From assembly GCF_002270355.1 (NCBI RefSeq), contig NZ_NJFZ01000010.1:7-64006 (forward strand): a stretch of DNA of 64,000 nucleotides. The letters run 5' to 3'. Under the pieces are notes generated by a model. It was not told where the DNA came from and did not search any database. It saw only the letters and a list, made by a program, of their open reading frames with translations. The DNA is from Flectobacillus sp. BAB-3569 (lineage in GTDB: Bacteria; Bacteroidota; Bacteroidia; Cytophagales; Spirosomataceae). Positions 1-10,243 of this stretch are shown in pieces. Each line of letters begins with the position of its first letter. Position 1 is the first letter of the stretch. The position numbers and the translations under genes are program-made.

Positions 1-62
1 TCCTAAGCCCTAAGCCCTAAGCCCTAAGCCCTAAGCCCTAAGCCCTAAGCCCTAAACCTAAA
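1..62. repeat. Heptanucleotide tandem repeat (CCCTAAG)n
   Basis: About eight back-to-back 7-base units occupy the left edge: a variant TCCTAAG, six perfect CCCTAAG copies at 8-49, then decaying variants CCCTAAA and CCTAAAT. The array abuts the stop codon of the minus-strand gene that ends at 63 and may continue beyond the window. It resembles a telomere repeat by chance. It is better grouped with the other 7-base-period arrays in this window (35273, 47415, 51181, 54629, 54794, 56617), which have different unit sequences. Confidence 0.9.
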
Positions 63-1055
63 TCAATAGCTCGGGCATCTAACAGCATTCGGGAGATGAT
101 AAATCAAATGAACACTTAGCGTCATGTAACTATCCTTAAGTTTTGAAGTACCTCTTACAGAACCGGGAGACCCAAAGTTCAATAAAGTTCTCGAGGTAAA
201 GGGATTCAAACTAAGGTCTGCGCCGTAGATAGGTTCATATTGTGCCACAAAACTTCTAACACCATCAATACGACTTTTACCACTATAAGCATCAACAAGC
301 TCAGTAGAGCGATTGGCCATGGTCACCGATAAACTTCCATTCGCGATCAAATCATTAGGATTAGCATATTTGCCATTAACATCATCTAAGTAGTCTGTCA
401 ATGAATACTGGAATAGAGCTTCTAGACCAAGATCAAACTTCTCATTAAGTTTAATTTTTATCCCTGCCCCCCCTGTAATAGCACCTGCCCAAGCCTTGTA
501 AGGAGAGTCATATCCCGCCAAACCTTGTCCTTCGGTACCCAGAGGACGCAAGCTTACCCAATCACCATTAGGTGTTTTGGCAACAGGGTTATGCAACAAG
601 AAATTGATACCACCAACCAGATAAGGTGAAAAAGCATTTCTTTTGCTGTAATAGATCGCAGCTTTATTAAAATCATAAATCCCTGCGACACTCAATTCCT
701 TGATATCGTTCCTAAAATGCAGGTTTCGGATATATCGGTCAGATTTGTCATTGGTATTTAGCATGTGGATATCATTGCCTGCAATCCTAACATAGCGAAG
801 CCCAAGGCGCGCACTCCAGTGCCCCCCAAAACTATGCGTATAATAGCCACCTACATTCCAACGGATTTCATTGAGTGTCGATTGGATTGGATGACTGTAA
901 GAAGATAAGTCTCCATAATAGCTAGCACTACCCAAGGCAAAAGAAAGAGTATTATGAGGAACCTTATAGGAGTTTTGAGCCTTTGCACTCATAAAAAATA
1001 ATACCATTATGGCAGCAGCAACAGCCCTAAAATTGATAACTATCCTCCTAAGCAT
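63..1055 (-). CDS. Outer membrane beta-barrel protein, DUF6089-like
   Basis: Predicted outer membrane beta-barrel of about 330 residues. The start at 1055 gives a clean signal peptide (MLRRIVINFRAVAAAIMVLF, cleaved after AKA before QNS); the frame is open to 1136, but a promoter-like TACATTTG lies inside that extension, favouring the shorter form. The mature part shows the pattern of Bacteroidota DUF6089-type barrels: an early 'ASYYGDL' segment, alternating aromatic and glycine-rich strands ('GGYYTHSFGGHWSARLGLRY') and a terminal strand 'MTLSVHLIYHL'. It is transcribed away from the polysaccharide cluster. Family assignment comes from pattern recognition; the molecular function is unknown. 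Confidence 0.75.
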   Translation of the reverse strand: MLRRIVINFRAVAAAIMVLFFMSAKAQNSYKVPHNTLSFALGSASYYGDLSSYSHPIQSTLNEIRWNVGGYYTHSFGGHWSARLGLRYVRIAGNDIHMLNTNDKSDRYIRNLHFRNDIKELSVAGIYDFNKAAIYYSKRNAFSPYLVGGINFLLHNPVAKTPNGDWVSLRPLGTEGQGLAGYDSPYKAWAGAITGGAGIKIKLNEKFDLGLEALFQYSLTDYLDDVNGKYANPNDLIANGSLSVTMANRSTELVDAYSGKSRIDGVRSFVAQYEPIYGADLSLNPFTSRTLLNFGSPGSVRGTSKLKDSYMTLSVHLIYHLPNAVRCPSY

Positions 1056-1554
1056 GAAATGAAATGGTTTTATTAACAAGAAATTTTCTGCAAATGTAAC
1101 TAATAATTTGTGTTTAAAATCTTGTAAGTTGTTCAAATAATATTTAACGGAGTAAATTAATTGTTATTGTTCTATGGAAAGTACAAAAAAAATGTGAGTG
1201 CTTTTTGACATTTATTTAAACATTCGTTTGGTAAGGATTAATCTAGTATATGAGTATATTTAGATAAAATTAGATTATACTGAAATGTTTTACCGTTTAA
1301 TAAATATAGTATTGAAGACTAATGGTTATCTAATTCTTTGCTATTATTTTTGGTAAATAGTTTAGGCGAAATAAAAAGTTAAGATCATGCTGAAAGAGGT
1401 AAAGTAGAATTTCTAATCGACTATTACTGAGGGTTGATTTTTGTTTAATAATTTCTTACATAATCCTAGTTTAGAAGTTATCAGATAACAAATTAGCTTT
1501 GAAAAGGAAGCTAAAATTGACTATTCCAAGTCTTACCATACTTACACGTTAGCG
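1056..1554. other. Intergenic region upstream of the exopolysaccharide operon
   Basis: About 500 bases separate two divergently transcribed genes, so promoters for both should lie here. On the plus strand there are several A/T-rich near-matches to the TAnnTTTG box (for example TATATTTA at 1255-1262), but none has a well-spaced -33 element. The polysaccharide operon may therefore carry a long leader of up to about 290 bases. I see no coding sequence, no clear terminator and no UpxY/NusG-like gene. Confidence 0.4.
1091..1098 (-). promoter_or_regulatory. Candidate -7 promoter element TACATTTG
   Basis: Read on the minus strand this is TACATTTG, an exact match to the Bacteroidota TAnnTTTG -7 consensus. 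It lies about 36 bases upstream of the ATG chosen for the DUF6089-like gene. No convincing -33 TTTG is visible at the expected spacing, so the call rests on the -7 box and its position. Confidence 0.4.
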
Positions 1555-3201
1555 ATGATACAAAAATATTTACTCATATTCATACTCATATTAAATGCAA
1601 TTTTTAGCAGAGCTCAGGTAGTATATGAACCTGCATATCACACAGTATACCCATTTCTATCAAGATTATCACAAAAAGGAGCTGTCGATTTGGATGATAT
1701 TGTTTTACCTCTATCTAAAGACTATATTTATTCAAAACTTGATGAACTCTCTAAAAAAATACATCTTTTAACGCCTCTAGAAAGAGAGGAGTTAGCATTC
1801 TATCTTAAAGAATATACACTTTGGTGGCGAAAAGATCCTAAAAGCGGCTTTGAGGGAGAATTTAAGGCTTTACTTAATACCAGAATTGGAGATAGGTTTC
1901 GAACATACGCCTATCAAGATAGAGACTTTTCTTTGAATATTCAGCCTATTATTGGGTTTAGGAGTGAATCCAGAAATGAATATTCTTACATCAAAAATTG
2001 GAAAGGTTTTTGGGTATATGGAATGCTTGGAAAGCATCTAGGTTATAGTATGGACTTTCGGGCAACTAGTGAAACAGGTAGATTGGAAGACTATCAAAGA
2101 AGATTTTCAACAGAGACAGGTGTAATTGGTACAATGCCTAATTTTAAAACTTTTGATTTTAATGAGACAAATATATCGATAAATTATTCCTGGAATTGGG
2201 CATCTGTGTCATTGGGTAAGAATTATATGCCTATAGGATATGGTTATGGTGGTAAGATTATTTTATCCGACAAGGCTCCATCGTTTCCTCAAATTAGATT
2301 AGATATAAAACCTAAAAGTTGGTTGTCTTTCAATTATGCGCATGCGTGGTTGAATTCTAATATTGTAGATTCAGCCACCATAAGGTCTACTTCAATTCTA
2401 GGGAAATTTGAATTTCAGTACAGAAATAAATATTTAGCTACTCATAATGTTACAATTAGACCTACTTCAAACTTTGCTTTAACTGTCGGAGAATCCGCTA
2501 TATATTCAGATAAACTAAGGATAGAATATCTTATACCTTTGTCTCTTTTCAGTGGAATGAGTCATTATATGGGTGAATTGGAAAATAATTCCATATCCAA
2601 CTCATCACTTTATGGTCAGCTATCAGTTAGGAATATCCCAAGAAATACTCACATTTTTGCAAGTATATTTATAGATGAATTAAGATTAAAAAATGTTCAA
2701 GGTGATTCTACAAGTTCTAGAAATCATACCGCATACCAATTAGGTATTAGTCTAACAGACCTACCGATTAAAAATTTATTCTTTCAATTAGAATATATTA
2801 AAGTTCAGCCGTTTGCATACATTCATTTTTTGCCAGCACAAACTTATCAGAATAATGGTTACAATTTGGGTAATTGGACTGGTCCAAATTCTGATGAAAT
2901 ATATATACAATTACTTTACAGAATTGCAAGGGGGTTAGAACTAAGAGCTGATTACTATCATGTTAGAAGAGGTACTGTAGGCACTGCGAAAGAGCAGGTT
3001 GCAGATAACCGAAATTTATACCCTTTTCTATGGGGTGATGTTGTTAGTGATGATATATTTCAACTACAAGCACAGTATGAGCCTATACATGACCTTTTCT
3101 TCAGGCTCGGTTACAAGCACCAAAGTTCTGTAGATTTTAAAAAGAACAATTTATTAGTTAATTTTGATCATGTTTTTTTTAGTGCAAGCTTTGGTTTTTA
3201 G
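1555..3201 (+). CDS. Capsule assembly Wzi-like outer membrane protein
   Basis: 548-residue protein with a signal peptide (MIQKYLLIFILILNAIF, cleavage near SRAQ) followed by a short helical N-terminal region and a long beta-barrel of alternating aromatic strands ('YSMDFRATSETGRLEDY', 'ASVSLGKNYMPIGYGYGGKI', 'VFFSASFGF' at the C-terminus). Length and layout fit the Wzi-type capsule assembly family of Bacteroidota, which sit in the outer membrane and help organise surface polysaccharide. It is the first gene of the operon, 20 bases ahead of the Wza-like exporter, which supports that role. The start ATG directly precedes the signal peptide. Confidence 0.75.
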   Translation: MIQKYLLIFILILNAIFSRAQVVYEPAYHTVYPFLSRLSQKGAVDLDDIVLPLSKDYIYSKLDELSKKIHLLTPLEREELAFYLKEYTLWWRKDPKSGFEGEFKALLNTRIGDRFRTYAYQDRDFSLNIQPIIGFRSESRNEYSYIKNWKGFWVYGMLGKHLGYSMDFRATSETGRLEDYQRRFSTETGVIGTMPNFKTFDFNETNISINYSWNWASVSLGKNYMPIGYGYGGKIILSDKAPSFPQIRLDIKPKSWLSFNYAHAWLNSNIVDSATIRSTSILGKFEFQYRNKYLATHNVTIRPTSNFALTVGESAIYSDKLRIEYLIPLSLFSGMSHYMGELENNSISNSSLYGQLSVRNIPRNTHIFASIFIDELRLKNVQGDSTSSRNHTAYQLGISLTDLPIKNLFFQLEYIKVQPFAYIHFLPAQTYQNNGYNLGNWTGPNSDEIYIQLLYRIARGLELRADYYHVRRGTVGTAKEQVADNRNLYPFLWGDVVSDDIFQLQAQYEPIHDLFFRLGYKHQSSVDFKKNNLLVNFDHVFFSASFGF

Positions 3202-3221
3202 ATATAATAACAAATTTAAAT

Positions 3222-4022
3222 ATGAAAATTTCTAATCAGTTTTTATGGGTAGTAGTTTTACTACTATTAGGTGGTTGTTCAACAGTAAAACAAACTGTTT
3301 ATTTCCAAGGTGACACAGCTCAAAATGTTCAATTGGCTAAAATAAAGCCTCAAGTCCTACAAATATTACCAAATGATATTCTAGGTATCACAGTAGTAAG
3401 TTTGGATGATGAGTCAAATAAATTATTTGAAATGCCATTAGCCCTCGGCCTAAGATATTCATCATTTGCTGGCTCTCAATTAGGAGCACAAGGAATGCAA
3501 CCCCTCGGTTACTTAGTTGATTCTCTTGGATTTATAGAGATGCCACTAATTGGGAGAATTCAACTAGAAGGATTAACTCTTAGTCAAGCTTCAATCAAGG
3601 TAAAAGAATCTCTTGAACCTTATTTAAAAAAGCCTTCGGTGAATGTGAGAATATTGAATCACAAATTTACAATTTTAGGTGAAGTGGGTAAACCTTCAAT
3701 TTATAACTTACTTGATGACAACACAACATTACTGGATGCACTAGGTCAAGCAGGAGATTTAACTATATATGGTCGTAGAGATAATATTATGTTGATTAGA
3801 GATTCAAATGGTACAAGAGAATATATTCGTTTAAATCTATTGGATAAAAATATTTTGAATTCTAAGTACTTTTATTTGAAGAATGGTGACGTGATTTATG
3901 TTGAACCTTCCCAAGTAAAATCAACATTTAATGATAGAAATTATCAGTTGGTGCCTATAGCTACTGGTATAATCTCTGCCGTGACTGCACTTGGGGTTTT
4001 GATGTTAAATTTATCCAAATAA
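3222..4022 (+). CDS. Polysaccharide export lipoprotein, Wza-like (SLBB)
   Basis: 266 residues. The N-terminal lipoprotein signal ends at a lipobox (LLLLGGC, Cys19). A Poly_export domain follows ('ILPNDILGITVVS' to 'LEPYLKKPSVNVRI'), then one SLBB domain ('TILGEVGKPSIYNLLDD', 'TLLDALGQAGDL'), and a C-terminal hydrophobic helix ('IATGIISAVTALGVLML'). That helix is typical of the Bacteroidota version, which is shorter than enterobacterial Wza. The protein should form the outer membrane exit channel for the polysaccharide, working with the Wzc-like kinase that begins 18 bases downstream. Confidence 0.88.
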   Translation: MKISNQFLWVVVLLLLGGCSTVKQTVYFQGDTAQNVQLAKIKPQVLQILPNDILGITVVSLDDESNKLFEMPLALGLRYSSFAGSQLGAQGMQPLGYLVDSLGFIEMPLIGRIQLEGLTLSQASIKVKESLEPYLKKPSVNVRILNHKFTILGEVGKPSIYNLLDDNTTLLDALGQAGDLTIYGRRDNIMLIRDSNGTREYIRLNLLDKNILNSKYFYLKNGDVIYVEPSQVKSTFNDRNYQLVPIATGIISAVTALGVLMLNLSK

Positions 4023-4040
4023 CAAAATTTATAATTATTT

Positions 4041-6370
4041 ATGGAAAATATGTTTGTTGAAAGTTCAACTGATACAGGAATCGATTTTAGAGTTTTGCTT
4101 ACCAAATATTTAAGAAATTGGTATTTATTTGTTGGATTTTTACTCTTTGCAATTGGTGCAGTTTTTTTATACACAAGATATTCTCCAAAGGTATATCAGG
4201 TATCCTCTGTAATATTGATTAAAGATGAAAAAAAGGTATTGATGCTGGGAATAATATTCTTAAAGATTTAGAACTGTTGGGAGGGAATAAGATTGTCGAA
4301 AATGAAATGGAAGTCTTCAAATCTAGAACTTTGATGAAAAAAGCAATAGAGGCGTTAAACTTAAATGTACAATATTTCTCAGAGGCAAATCCCTATGATA
4401 TTGATTTATATGGAAAAAGTCCAATCATTGTGACCTTGATAGACGTGGATTCTTCATTAGGTGTTAGTAAAATGAAGATTCAAAAACTTTCAAATAGTAA
4501 ATTCAAGCTTTATCTTAATAAAAAAAATTTGGGTGTTTATGAGTTTAATAAAATATTAAACGTATCAACTATTGGTAAAATTACGATAAGACTAAATGCA
4601 AATTTTGTATTTCCTGACAATAATAATGTATTGGTCAATATAGTTCCAATCGATAGAATAATAGAGGCTAACCTTGAAAAATTAGATGTGTCATTGTTAA
4701 ATCAAAAAAGTACTGTATTAAAATTAGCGTTTCAAGAAACAATTATTGCGAGAGGAAAAGATATTTTAAGACAGTTGCATCACGAATATCTTCTATCTTC
4801 ACTAGTTGATAAAAATATAGAGGCTTCCAATACGCTTAAATTTATTGATGAGAGATTGGGACTTATTACATCTGAGTTGCAGCAAGTAGAGAGGGATGTA
4901 CAAAATTATAAAAGTAAGGAGGGATTTACTGACTTGAGTTCAGAAGCAAATTTATTTTTAGAGAAAGTTAAAGAAGCAGATTTAAAATTGAATGAAGCAT
5001 CAATCAGGTTGAATGTGCTAGATAATCTTGAAAAAAGTATTCAGAGCCCTTCTTCGAATCTAAACGGACTATTCAGTTTGATTGAAGATCCAATTCTTTT
5101 TAGACTACTAGGTCAATTAGAGGAGTTGGAAGTTCAGAAACAAAAATTAGACAAGACTGTGCAACCTAGCAATCCACAATATCAAGTTGTGCTTAATCAG
5201 ATCAATTCTGTGAAACAATCAATCAGGGAAAATATAAATAATCAAAAACGTACTATATTAATCACAAAAAATACTATTGTTAAATCAAACAGCGCACTTG
5301 AAACATCGATAAAACAAATACCTAAAAAAGAAAGGGAATTCATTTCAATTAAGCGCCAACAGGAGATAAAAGAGAGTCTTTATCTTTTGTTGTTACAGAA
5401 GAAAGAAGAAACAGCTATTTCATATGCTTCAACCGTAGCAGACAGCAGATTAATTGATGAAGCTTTTGTAAATCCTACGCCAATAAAGCCCAAACCTGTT
5501 GTTTTGTACACTTTAGCTTTGTTATTCGGAATAGTTATTCCTCTTTTAATTGTTAATCTTAAGACTGCATTAAATGATAAAGTTGTAACAAGAGCAGAAC
5601 TAGAGTCATTTATAAAGAATCTTCCAATTTCTGGAGAAATATCACTTAAACCAAAGAGTATTGGAGGACCATTGCTTGATTTTAGTGGCAACCAATTTAT
5701 TCATGAGCAATTCAGAATGCTTCGTTCTAATTTGAAATTTCTTACTCGGTCGGAAGGAAGTAATGTTTTGTTATTAACGTCAAACATCTCTGGAGAGGGG
5801 AAAAGCTTCATAAGTTTGAATGTAGCCGCATGTATCGCTTCATATGGAAAAAGAGTGCTGCTTATTAATGCGGATTTACGAAAACCTAAACTACATGAAT
5901 ATTTAGGTGTGGATAACACAATAGGATTTGTAAATTTTCTTATTGGGGAAGAGACACTTTTGAAAGTTATTAGAAATACATCACATGACCATTTCGACTT
6001 TATATCGTGTGGTCCTATTCCACCTAATCCATCCGAACTTCTAGAAAATACAAAGTTGAATGAGCTTATATCTGAAGCAAGAACATTATATGATTATATC
6101 ATTTTTGACTGCCCTCCAGTTGGTTTAGTATCTGACGCGTTAAATATTGCTAATTTTTGTGATACAACTTTATTTGTAGTTAGAAGCGAATATACTCCCA
6201 AAATTGTATTACCAACAGTTTTAAATTTGTTCAAAGAAAAAAAATTCCCTTCTATGTCTGTTGTATTTAATGGTACAAAAGGGATGAATGGTTATTATGG
6301 TTATGGCTATGGTTATGGCTATGGTTATGGATATGGAGAGAATTTTTTTGGAAAAAAGAAGAAGTCATAA
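4041..6370 (+). pseudogene. wzc: Wzc-like tyrosine kinase / chain-length regulator, split by -1 frameshift
   Basis: One gene broken into two frames. The first 76 codons (N-terminus and first transmembrane helix, 'WYLFVGFLLFAIGAVFLY') stop at 4271; the rest continues in another frame from about 4236. Adding one A to the A7 run at 4228-4234 restores 776 residues reading DEKKGIDAGNNIL across the junction. The restored protein has the Wzz domain, a long coiled coil, a second membrane helix ('VLYTLALLFGIVIPLLIVNL') and a BY-kinase domain: Walker A SGEGKS, Walker A' LLINADLRKP, Walker B IIFDCPP. It ends in a tyrosine-rich tail. In this family the kinase autophosphorylates tail tyrosines and controls polymer length; CpsB-type phosphatases reverse it. 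Sequencing error, phase variation and ribosomal -1 slippage on A-AAA-AAG all fit the split. Confidence 0.85.
6290..6336 (+). repeat. Tandem repeat encoding the Wzc tyrosine cluster
   Basis: Near-perfect 12-base units (GGTTATGGCTAT) and 6-base half-units encode alternating Tyr-Gly (YYGYGYGYGYGYG...) at the C-terminus of the Wzc-like kinase, followed by a basic KKKKS end. C-terminal Tyr clusters are the autophosphorylation sites of BY-kinases. Because the DNA is a direct repeat, the number of tyrosines could change by strand slippage without shifting the frame. Confidence 0.85.
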
Positions 6371-6390
6371 GAATGCTTTTAATTATTTAA

Positions 6391-7697
6391 ATGAACATAT
6401 TAAAATCTTTGTTCGGTGATAGGAGTATAGCATCCTCCATAGGTGCGAATTTGTTAACAAAAGTTGTTTTGACAATATCACAGCTTATTTTAATCCCTAT
6501 TTATTTGAAGTATTGGGGAAATATCATCTACGGGGATTGGTTGATAATCACCACAATCCCCAATTATTTAATGATTTCGGATTTTGGATTAAATGCAACT
6601 GCATCCAATGAGTTTTGTAGATTAATTGCCCAGCAAAAGCATCAGGAGGCATTTAAACTTTTTCGAGCCGTGAATAGTTGCTTTTTAGTTTTTGGTATAT
6701 GCTTGTTGTGTCTTTTTTATACAACTATTTCAATAGCTAACCTTAAAGAACTACTTAGCATAAACGAATTATCAGAAATTGATACTAGGCTTATCATTTT
6801 TTTTATTGTATAAATATAACAGCATCTTTGCTTCAAACATTTATTTCTTGTGTTTTCAGGGCACATGATAAATTCTTTATATCACAAAACTATACAACAT
6901 TAGTTTATCTAGTTGATTTAGTCATCATTGTTTTTGTAGTAGTATCTGGTAATAAGGCATTTTTTATTCCTCTTTTGTTTATTTTTAACAGAACTCTGAT
7001 AATTATTTTTCAGTTAACACATGCTATAAAAATGAGTTGGTTGGGGGAGATAAATGTATTTTCGAAAAATTTGAGAAGTGCAGTTACTTTAATTCCCACA
7101 TCTTTCAATCACTCACTAATTACTCTAGGATTTGCCATCGTATTGCAAGGAAATACGTTTTTGGTTGGCCGTTATTTAGGATCACAAGCAGTTGTTGAGT
7201 TTAATACCATCAGAACTTTAGTAAATTCAATGAAGTCTTTCTTTAGTGTTGTCTATGCTTCTTTTTTTCCTAAGTTTACAGTCTTGTATGCGAAAGGAAA
7301 TTTAGAAGAACTTGGTTCTAGGTTTAAAGACCTCATGGTTATTGTAGTGGTAGGATCGTTGATTGCATGTGGTATATTTTTATTTTGGGGTAATGATATT
7401 TTTTTAATATGGACAAAAGGTAAAGTTTTATTGCGATTCCCGTTTTATTACATTATGTTGGTTGGTGCATTAATACAGATTATTTGGAATGGTGCAAGTT
7501 CCTTACCTTTTTCCTTGAATGAAAATAAACTCCTAAAATATTATCCACTTATAGCAATCTTAGGTATAATTTTATGTATCCCCTTTATGTCAAAGTGGGG
7601 TTTGAATATCGTCGCCGTAAGTTTAGTTTTTGTCGATTTTATAATGTTAATTTTAGTTCTATATGTCTCTAGAAAAATTATAAACGGTAAAATTTAA
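6391..7697 (+). pseudogene. Wzx-type flippase (MOP superfamily), split by -1 frameshift
   Basis: The gene starts as a polytopic membrane protein ('MNILKSLFGDRSIASSIGANLLTKVV', 'GDWLIITTIPNYLMISDFGLNATASNEF') and hits a stop at 6813. The continuation, open to 7697, lies in the frame reached by adding one T to the T8 run at 6797-6804. The restored 435-residue protein reads through as LIIFFYCINITASLLQTF and has about a dozen hydrophobic helices, matching polysaccharide flippases that move lipid-linked repeat units across the inner membrane. The SDFGLNA segment is characteristic of the family. It lies 20 bases after wzc and 11 before a glycosyltransferase. Confidence 0.82.
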
Positions 7698-7708
7698 ATT
7701 GCTATTTC

Positions 7709-8899
7709 ATGAAATCAAGTGGTATTAAAATCGATTATCTTATTTGTGGACGCTTTCATCTACATAAGTATCTTAAATTTGTAGAAAAAAGAGGTGCACT
7801 TGGAAATTTCTATTACTCATATAAAGTCAACTATAACTTTGGCGTAATTAATAAAACGAGATTACATAATTTTCCACTAAAAGAGTACCTTCTTTATGCT
7901 GGTTTGAAATTTTTACCAAGGATTTTTTTTGATAGATATCTACGTTTTTTACATAAAATTTGGCAAAAGCAAGTTTTAAATAGTTGTACATATAATGGCG
8001 ATATTGTTGTCTCTTTACTTCACGGAAACACTCATGAGATTCTGAAGGAATATAAAAAGAAAGGCATTCCTGTAGTTGGATATGCAGTTAATGCCCATCC
8101 TTTACATCAATATGAAATACTTGACCTTGAATATCGTAAAAATGGTATTGAATATAAGCATGGCGAATTATTTTTTTCGGATTTAATCCAAAAAGAAGTA
8201 GAGTTGTGTGATGCAATAATTTGTCCTTCTAATTGGGTAAAAGAGTCATATTTACGTTACTCTAAAAAAGATTTAACAAAAAAAATATTTGTAATTAACT
8301 ACGGCTTAGAGGTTGAAGATAAAATATCTACAGAATCTGAAATAAAAACCTTAGATAGAACTAAAGAAATAAAATTGTTATACGTTGGCCTTCTAACCTT
8401 TAGAAAAGGTATTTCTTACCTGTGTGAAGCTTATGAAGTTTTACTACAAGAAGGTTATAAGGCGAGCTTGACATTGGTAGGATCATTGGATGATTTGTAT
8501 GCTCCAATAATATCCAAGTTTTTAAAAATGAAAGGTGTAACTCACGTACCTCACATAGAAAACGGTAACATGATATCATTCATGAAGAGGTATGATTTAT
8601 TTATTATGCCTTCCTTAGAAGATGGCTTTGGTGTTGTTATTTCAGAGGCATTATCTAGTCATTTACCAGTAATAGTCACTCAGTCATGTGGGGGGGCTGA
8701 TTTAATTCAAAATGGAATTAATGGTCTAATAATTCAGCAAGCTAATTCATTTAAAATAGTTGAGGCCATAAAACAATCTTTTGACATTCAGTTTAAATTT
8801 AACAATAAGGAATTGAAGCAGAAATCTTGGGAGCACTACGCTGAGGTCATGATTTCTACGCTTTCAAGTATTGAAAATAATATAAACTTATTTCAATGA
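7709..8899 (+). CDS. Glycosyltransferase family 4 protein
   Basis: 396 residues with a GT-B fold layout. The C-terminal nucleotide-sugar half has the GT4 landmarks 'LLYVGLLTFRKGISYLCEA' and the E-x7-E motif in 'EDGFGVVISEALSSHLPVIVT'. The N-terminal acceptor half is divergent. It is expected to add one sugar to the lipid-linked repeat unit at the cytoplasmic face of the inner membrane; donor and linkage cannot be read from sequence. Its stop overlaps the start of the polymerase gene by four bases (ATGA), indicating translational coupling. Confidence 0.88.
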   Translation: MKSSGIKIDYLICGRFHLHKYLKFVEKRGALGNFYYSYKVNYNFGVINKTRLHNFPLKEYLLYAGLKFLPRIFFDRYLRFLHKIWQKQVLNSCTYNGDIVVSLLHGNTHEILKEYKKKGIPVVGYAVNAHPLHQYEILDLEYRKNGIEYKHGELFFSDLIQKEVELCDAIICPSNWVKESYLRYSKKDLTKKIFVINYGLEVEDKISTESEIKTLDRTKEIKLLYVGLLTFRKGISYLCEAYEVLLQEGYKASLTLVGSLDDLYAPIISKFLKMKGVTHVPHIENGNMISFMKRYDLFIMPSLEDGFGVVISEALSSHLPVIVTQSCGGADLIQNGINGLIIQQANSFKIVEAIKQSFDIQFKFNNKELKQKSWEHYAEVMISTLSSIENNINLFQ

Positions 8900-10224
8900 T
8901 TTACATTATTATTGCGATCATCTCGCTCCTATGCATAAGAACTATACTTAAAAAAGATGTGATATCTTTCACTTTCTTATTCTCAATTATGGTGTTATTT
9001 CTTTACGTAATACCGTATATTTTATTATGGGATGTCTTTAAATACAATCTTTTAGTTTCTGAAAAATATATAAATGAGTTCTTTTTTTATATATTATTGT
9101 GTTTTGGCGCTTTTTTATTGGGAGATGAAGTTCATAATTTTAGCTACAGATTTAGAAAGTCGTTGCTAATACAAGAAGAGTCAACAGAAAAATTAAGTTC
9201 TAACAAAGTCGAATACTATTCAATAATTATTGGAATTATTGGTGTCATATTTTACAGCTATTTTATAGCTGTATCTGGTGCTGAATATTTTAAAGGACAT
9301 GGACAGGGAGACTACTCTATAGGCGGATATATTTATGAGCTTAGATACTTTGTCTTTTCAAGCATTCTTCTCCTATACAATTTGTATTTAAGAAAGTCGC
9401 TTTCTTCAATAGGTAAAATTTGGCTTTTAATGTTTTTTATATTTTTGTTATTTGATGCTTATGTTCAACAGCAGAGGGGAAGTTGGATAAGATTTGGAAT
9501 AATTTTTCTGTTTTCAAATATTTTTTATGGTTATGATGTGGGGCAAAAGACAAAAAAATTTACAACATTATTCAAAGAAAATAGAAAGATCCTTTTTGGA
9601 GGTATGTTTTTTCTTTTCATTTTAGTTTTTACTGTTCAATCTAGAAATTTTTACAGCTCTTCGGCTAATGTTGTGGATGTAATATCTGGAACTTTGGAAC
9701 TAATGACTAAATCTCCAGAATTGCTAATTGCTGGATCTGGTATAGATCATGGTAATGAATTTGTGGTTGCATACAATGCATTTTATGGTATGTCTGAAAG
9801 TAGTGGTATAGACTATGGTTTTAAATGGCTATATCCTTTCTTAAATTTTATCCCAAGAGCGTTATGGAAAGACAAACCTACGTGGGAAACTTTTTCTACG
9901 AATGCTCATCAATATATTGATAAATACTCTGTTATTGTTCATGCTGTTGGGTCAGCGGAAACGGGTTTAGTTGATACTTTTTATAGATTCGGGTGGTTTA
10001 GTCCCATATTTTTCTTTTTCATGGGTTATTCCTTGAGTTTATTGTACAGACGTGCTTCTAAGACAATATCCAGTAGGTCTCTATACATATGTTTATTTGT
10101 TGGTTTTTTTTATTTTTTAACACAAACTATGCTCCCTCTAATAATTTTCTCCATATATATGTATTTACCAATTAGGCTTGTATTAGCTGGGAGTAAAGTG
10201 AAAACATTTAGATTGGCCAAGTAA
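8896..10224 (+). CDS. Oligosaccharide repeat unit polymerase, Wzy-like
   Basis: 442-residue polytopic membrane protein with about ten to twelve hydrophobic helices. A larger periplasmic loop carries 'FIPRALWKDKPTWETF', resembling the conserved loop of O-antigen and repeat-unit polymerases. It should join flipped repeat units into polymer at the periplasmic face. Sequence conservation in this family is poor, so topology, the loop motif and operon position between two GT4 genes carry the call. It contains a T8 run near 10104 yet stays in frame, which is useful when judging the frameshifts in neighbouring genes. Confidence 0.82.
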   Translation: MIYIIIAIISLLCIRTILKKDVISFTFLFSIMVLFLYVIPYILLWDVFKYNLLVSEKYINEFFFYILLCFGAFLLGDEVHNFSYRFRKSLLIQEESTEKLSSNKVEYYSIIIGIIGVIFYSYFIAVSGAEYFKGHGQGDYSIGGYIYELRYFVFSSILLLYNLYLRKSLSSIGKIWLLMFFIFLLFDAYVQQQRGSWIRFGIIFLFSNIFYGYDVGQKTKKFTTLFKENRKILFGGMFFLFILVFTVQSRNFYSSSANVVDVISGTLELMTKSPELLIAGSGIDHGNEFVVAYNAFYGMSESSGIDYGFKWLYPFLNFIPRALWKDKPTWETFSTNAHQYIDKYSVIVHAVGSAETGLVDTFYRFGWFSPIFFFFMGYSLSLLYRRASKTISSRSLYICLFVGFFYFLTQTMLPLIIFSIYMYLPIRLVLAGSKVKTFRLAK

Positions 10225-10243
10225 GAGGCACATAAAAATAGAA

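Noticed and set aside
1-62. Telomere-like (CCCTAAG)n, suggesting a linear replicon end
   Set aside because: The window edge is arbitrary, the array is short, and other arrays with the same period but different units occur internally next to genes.
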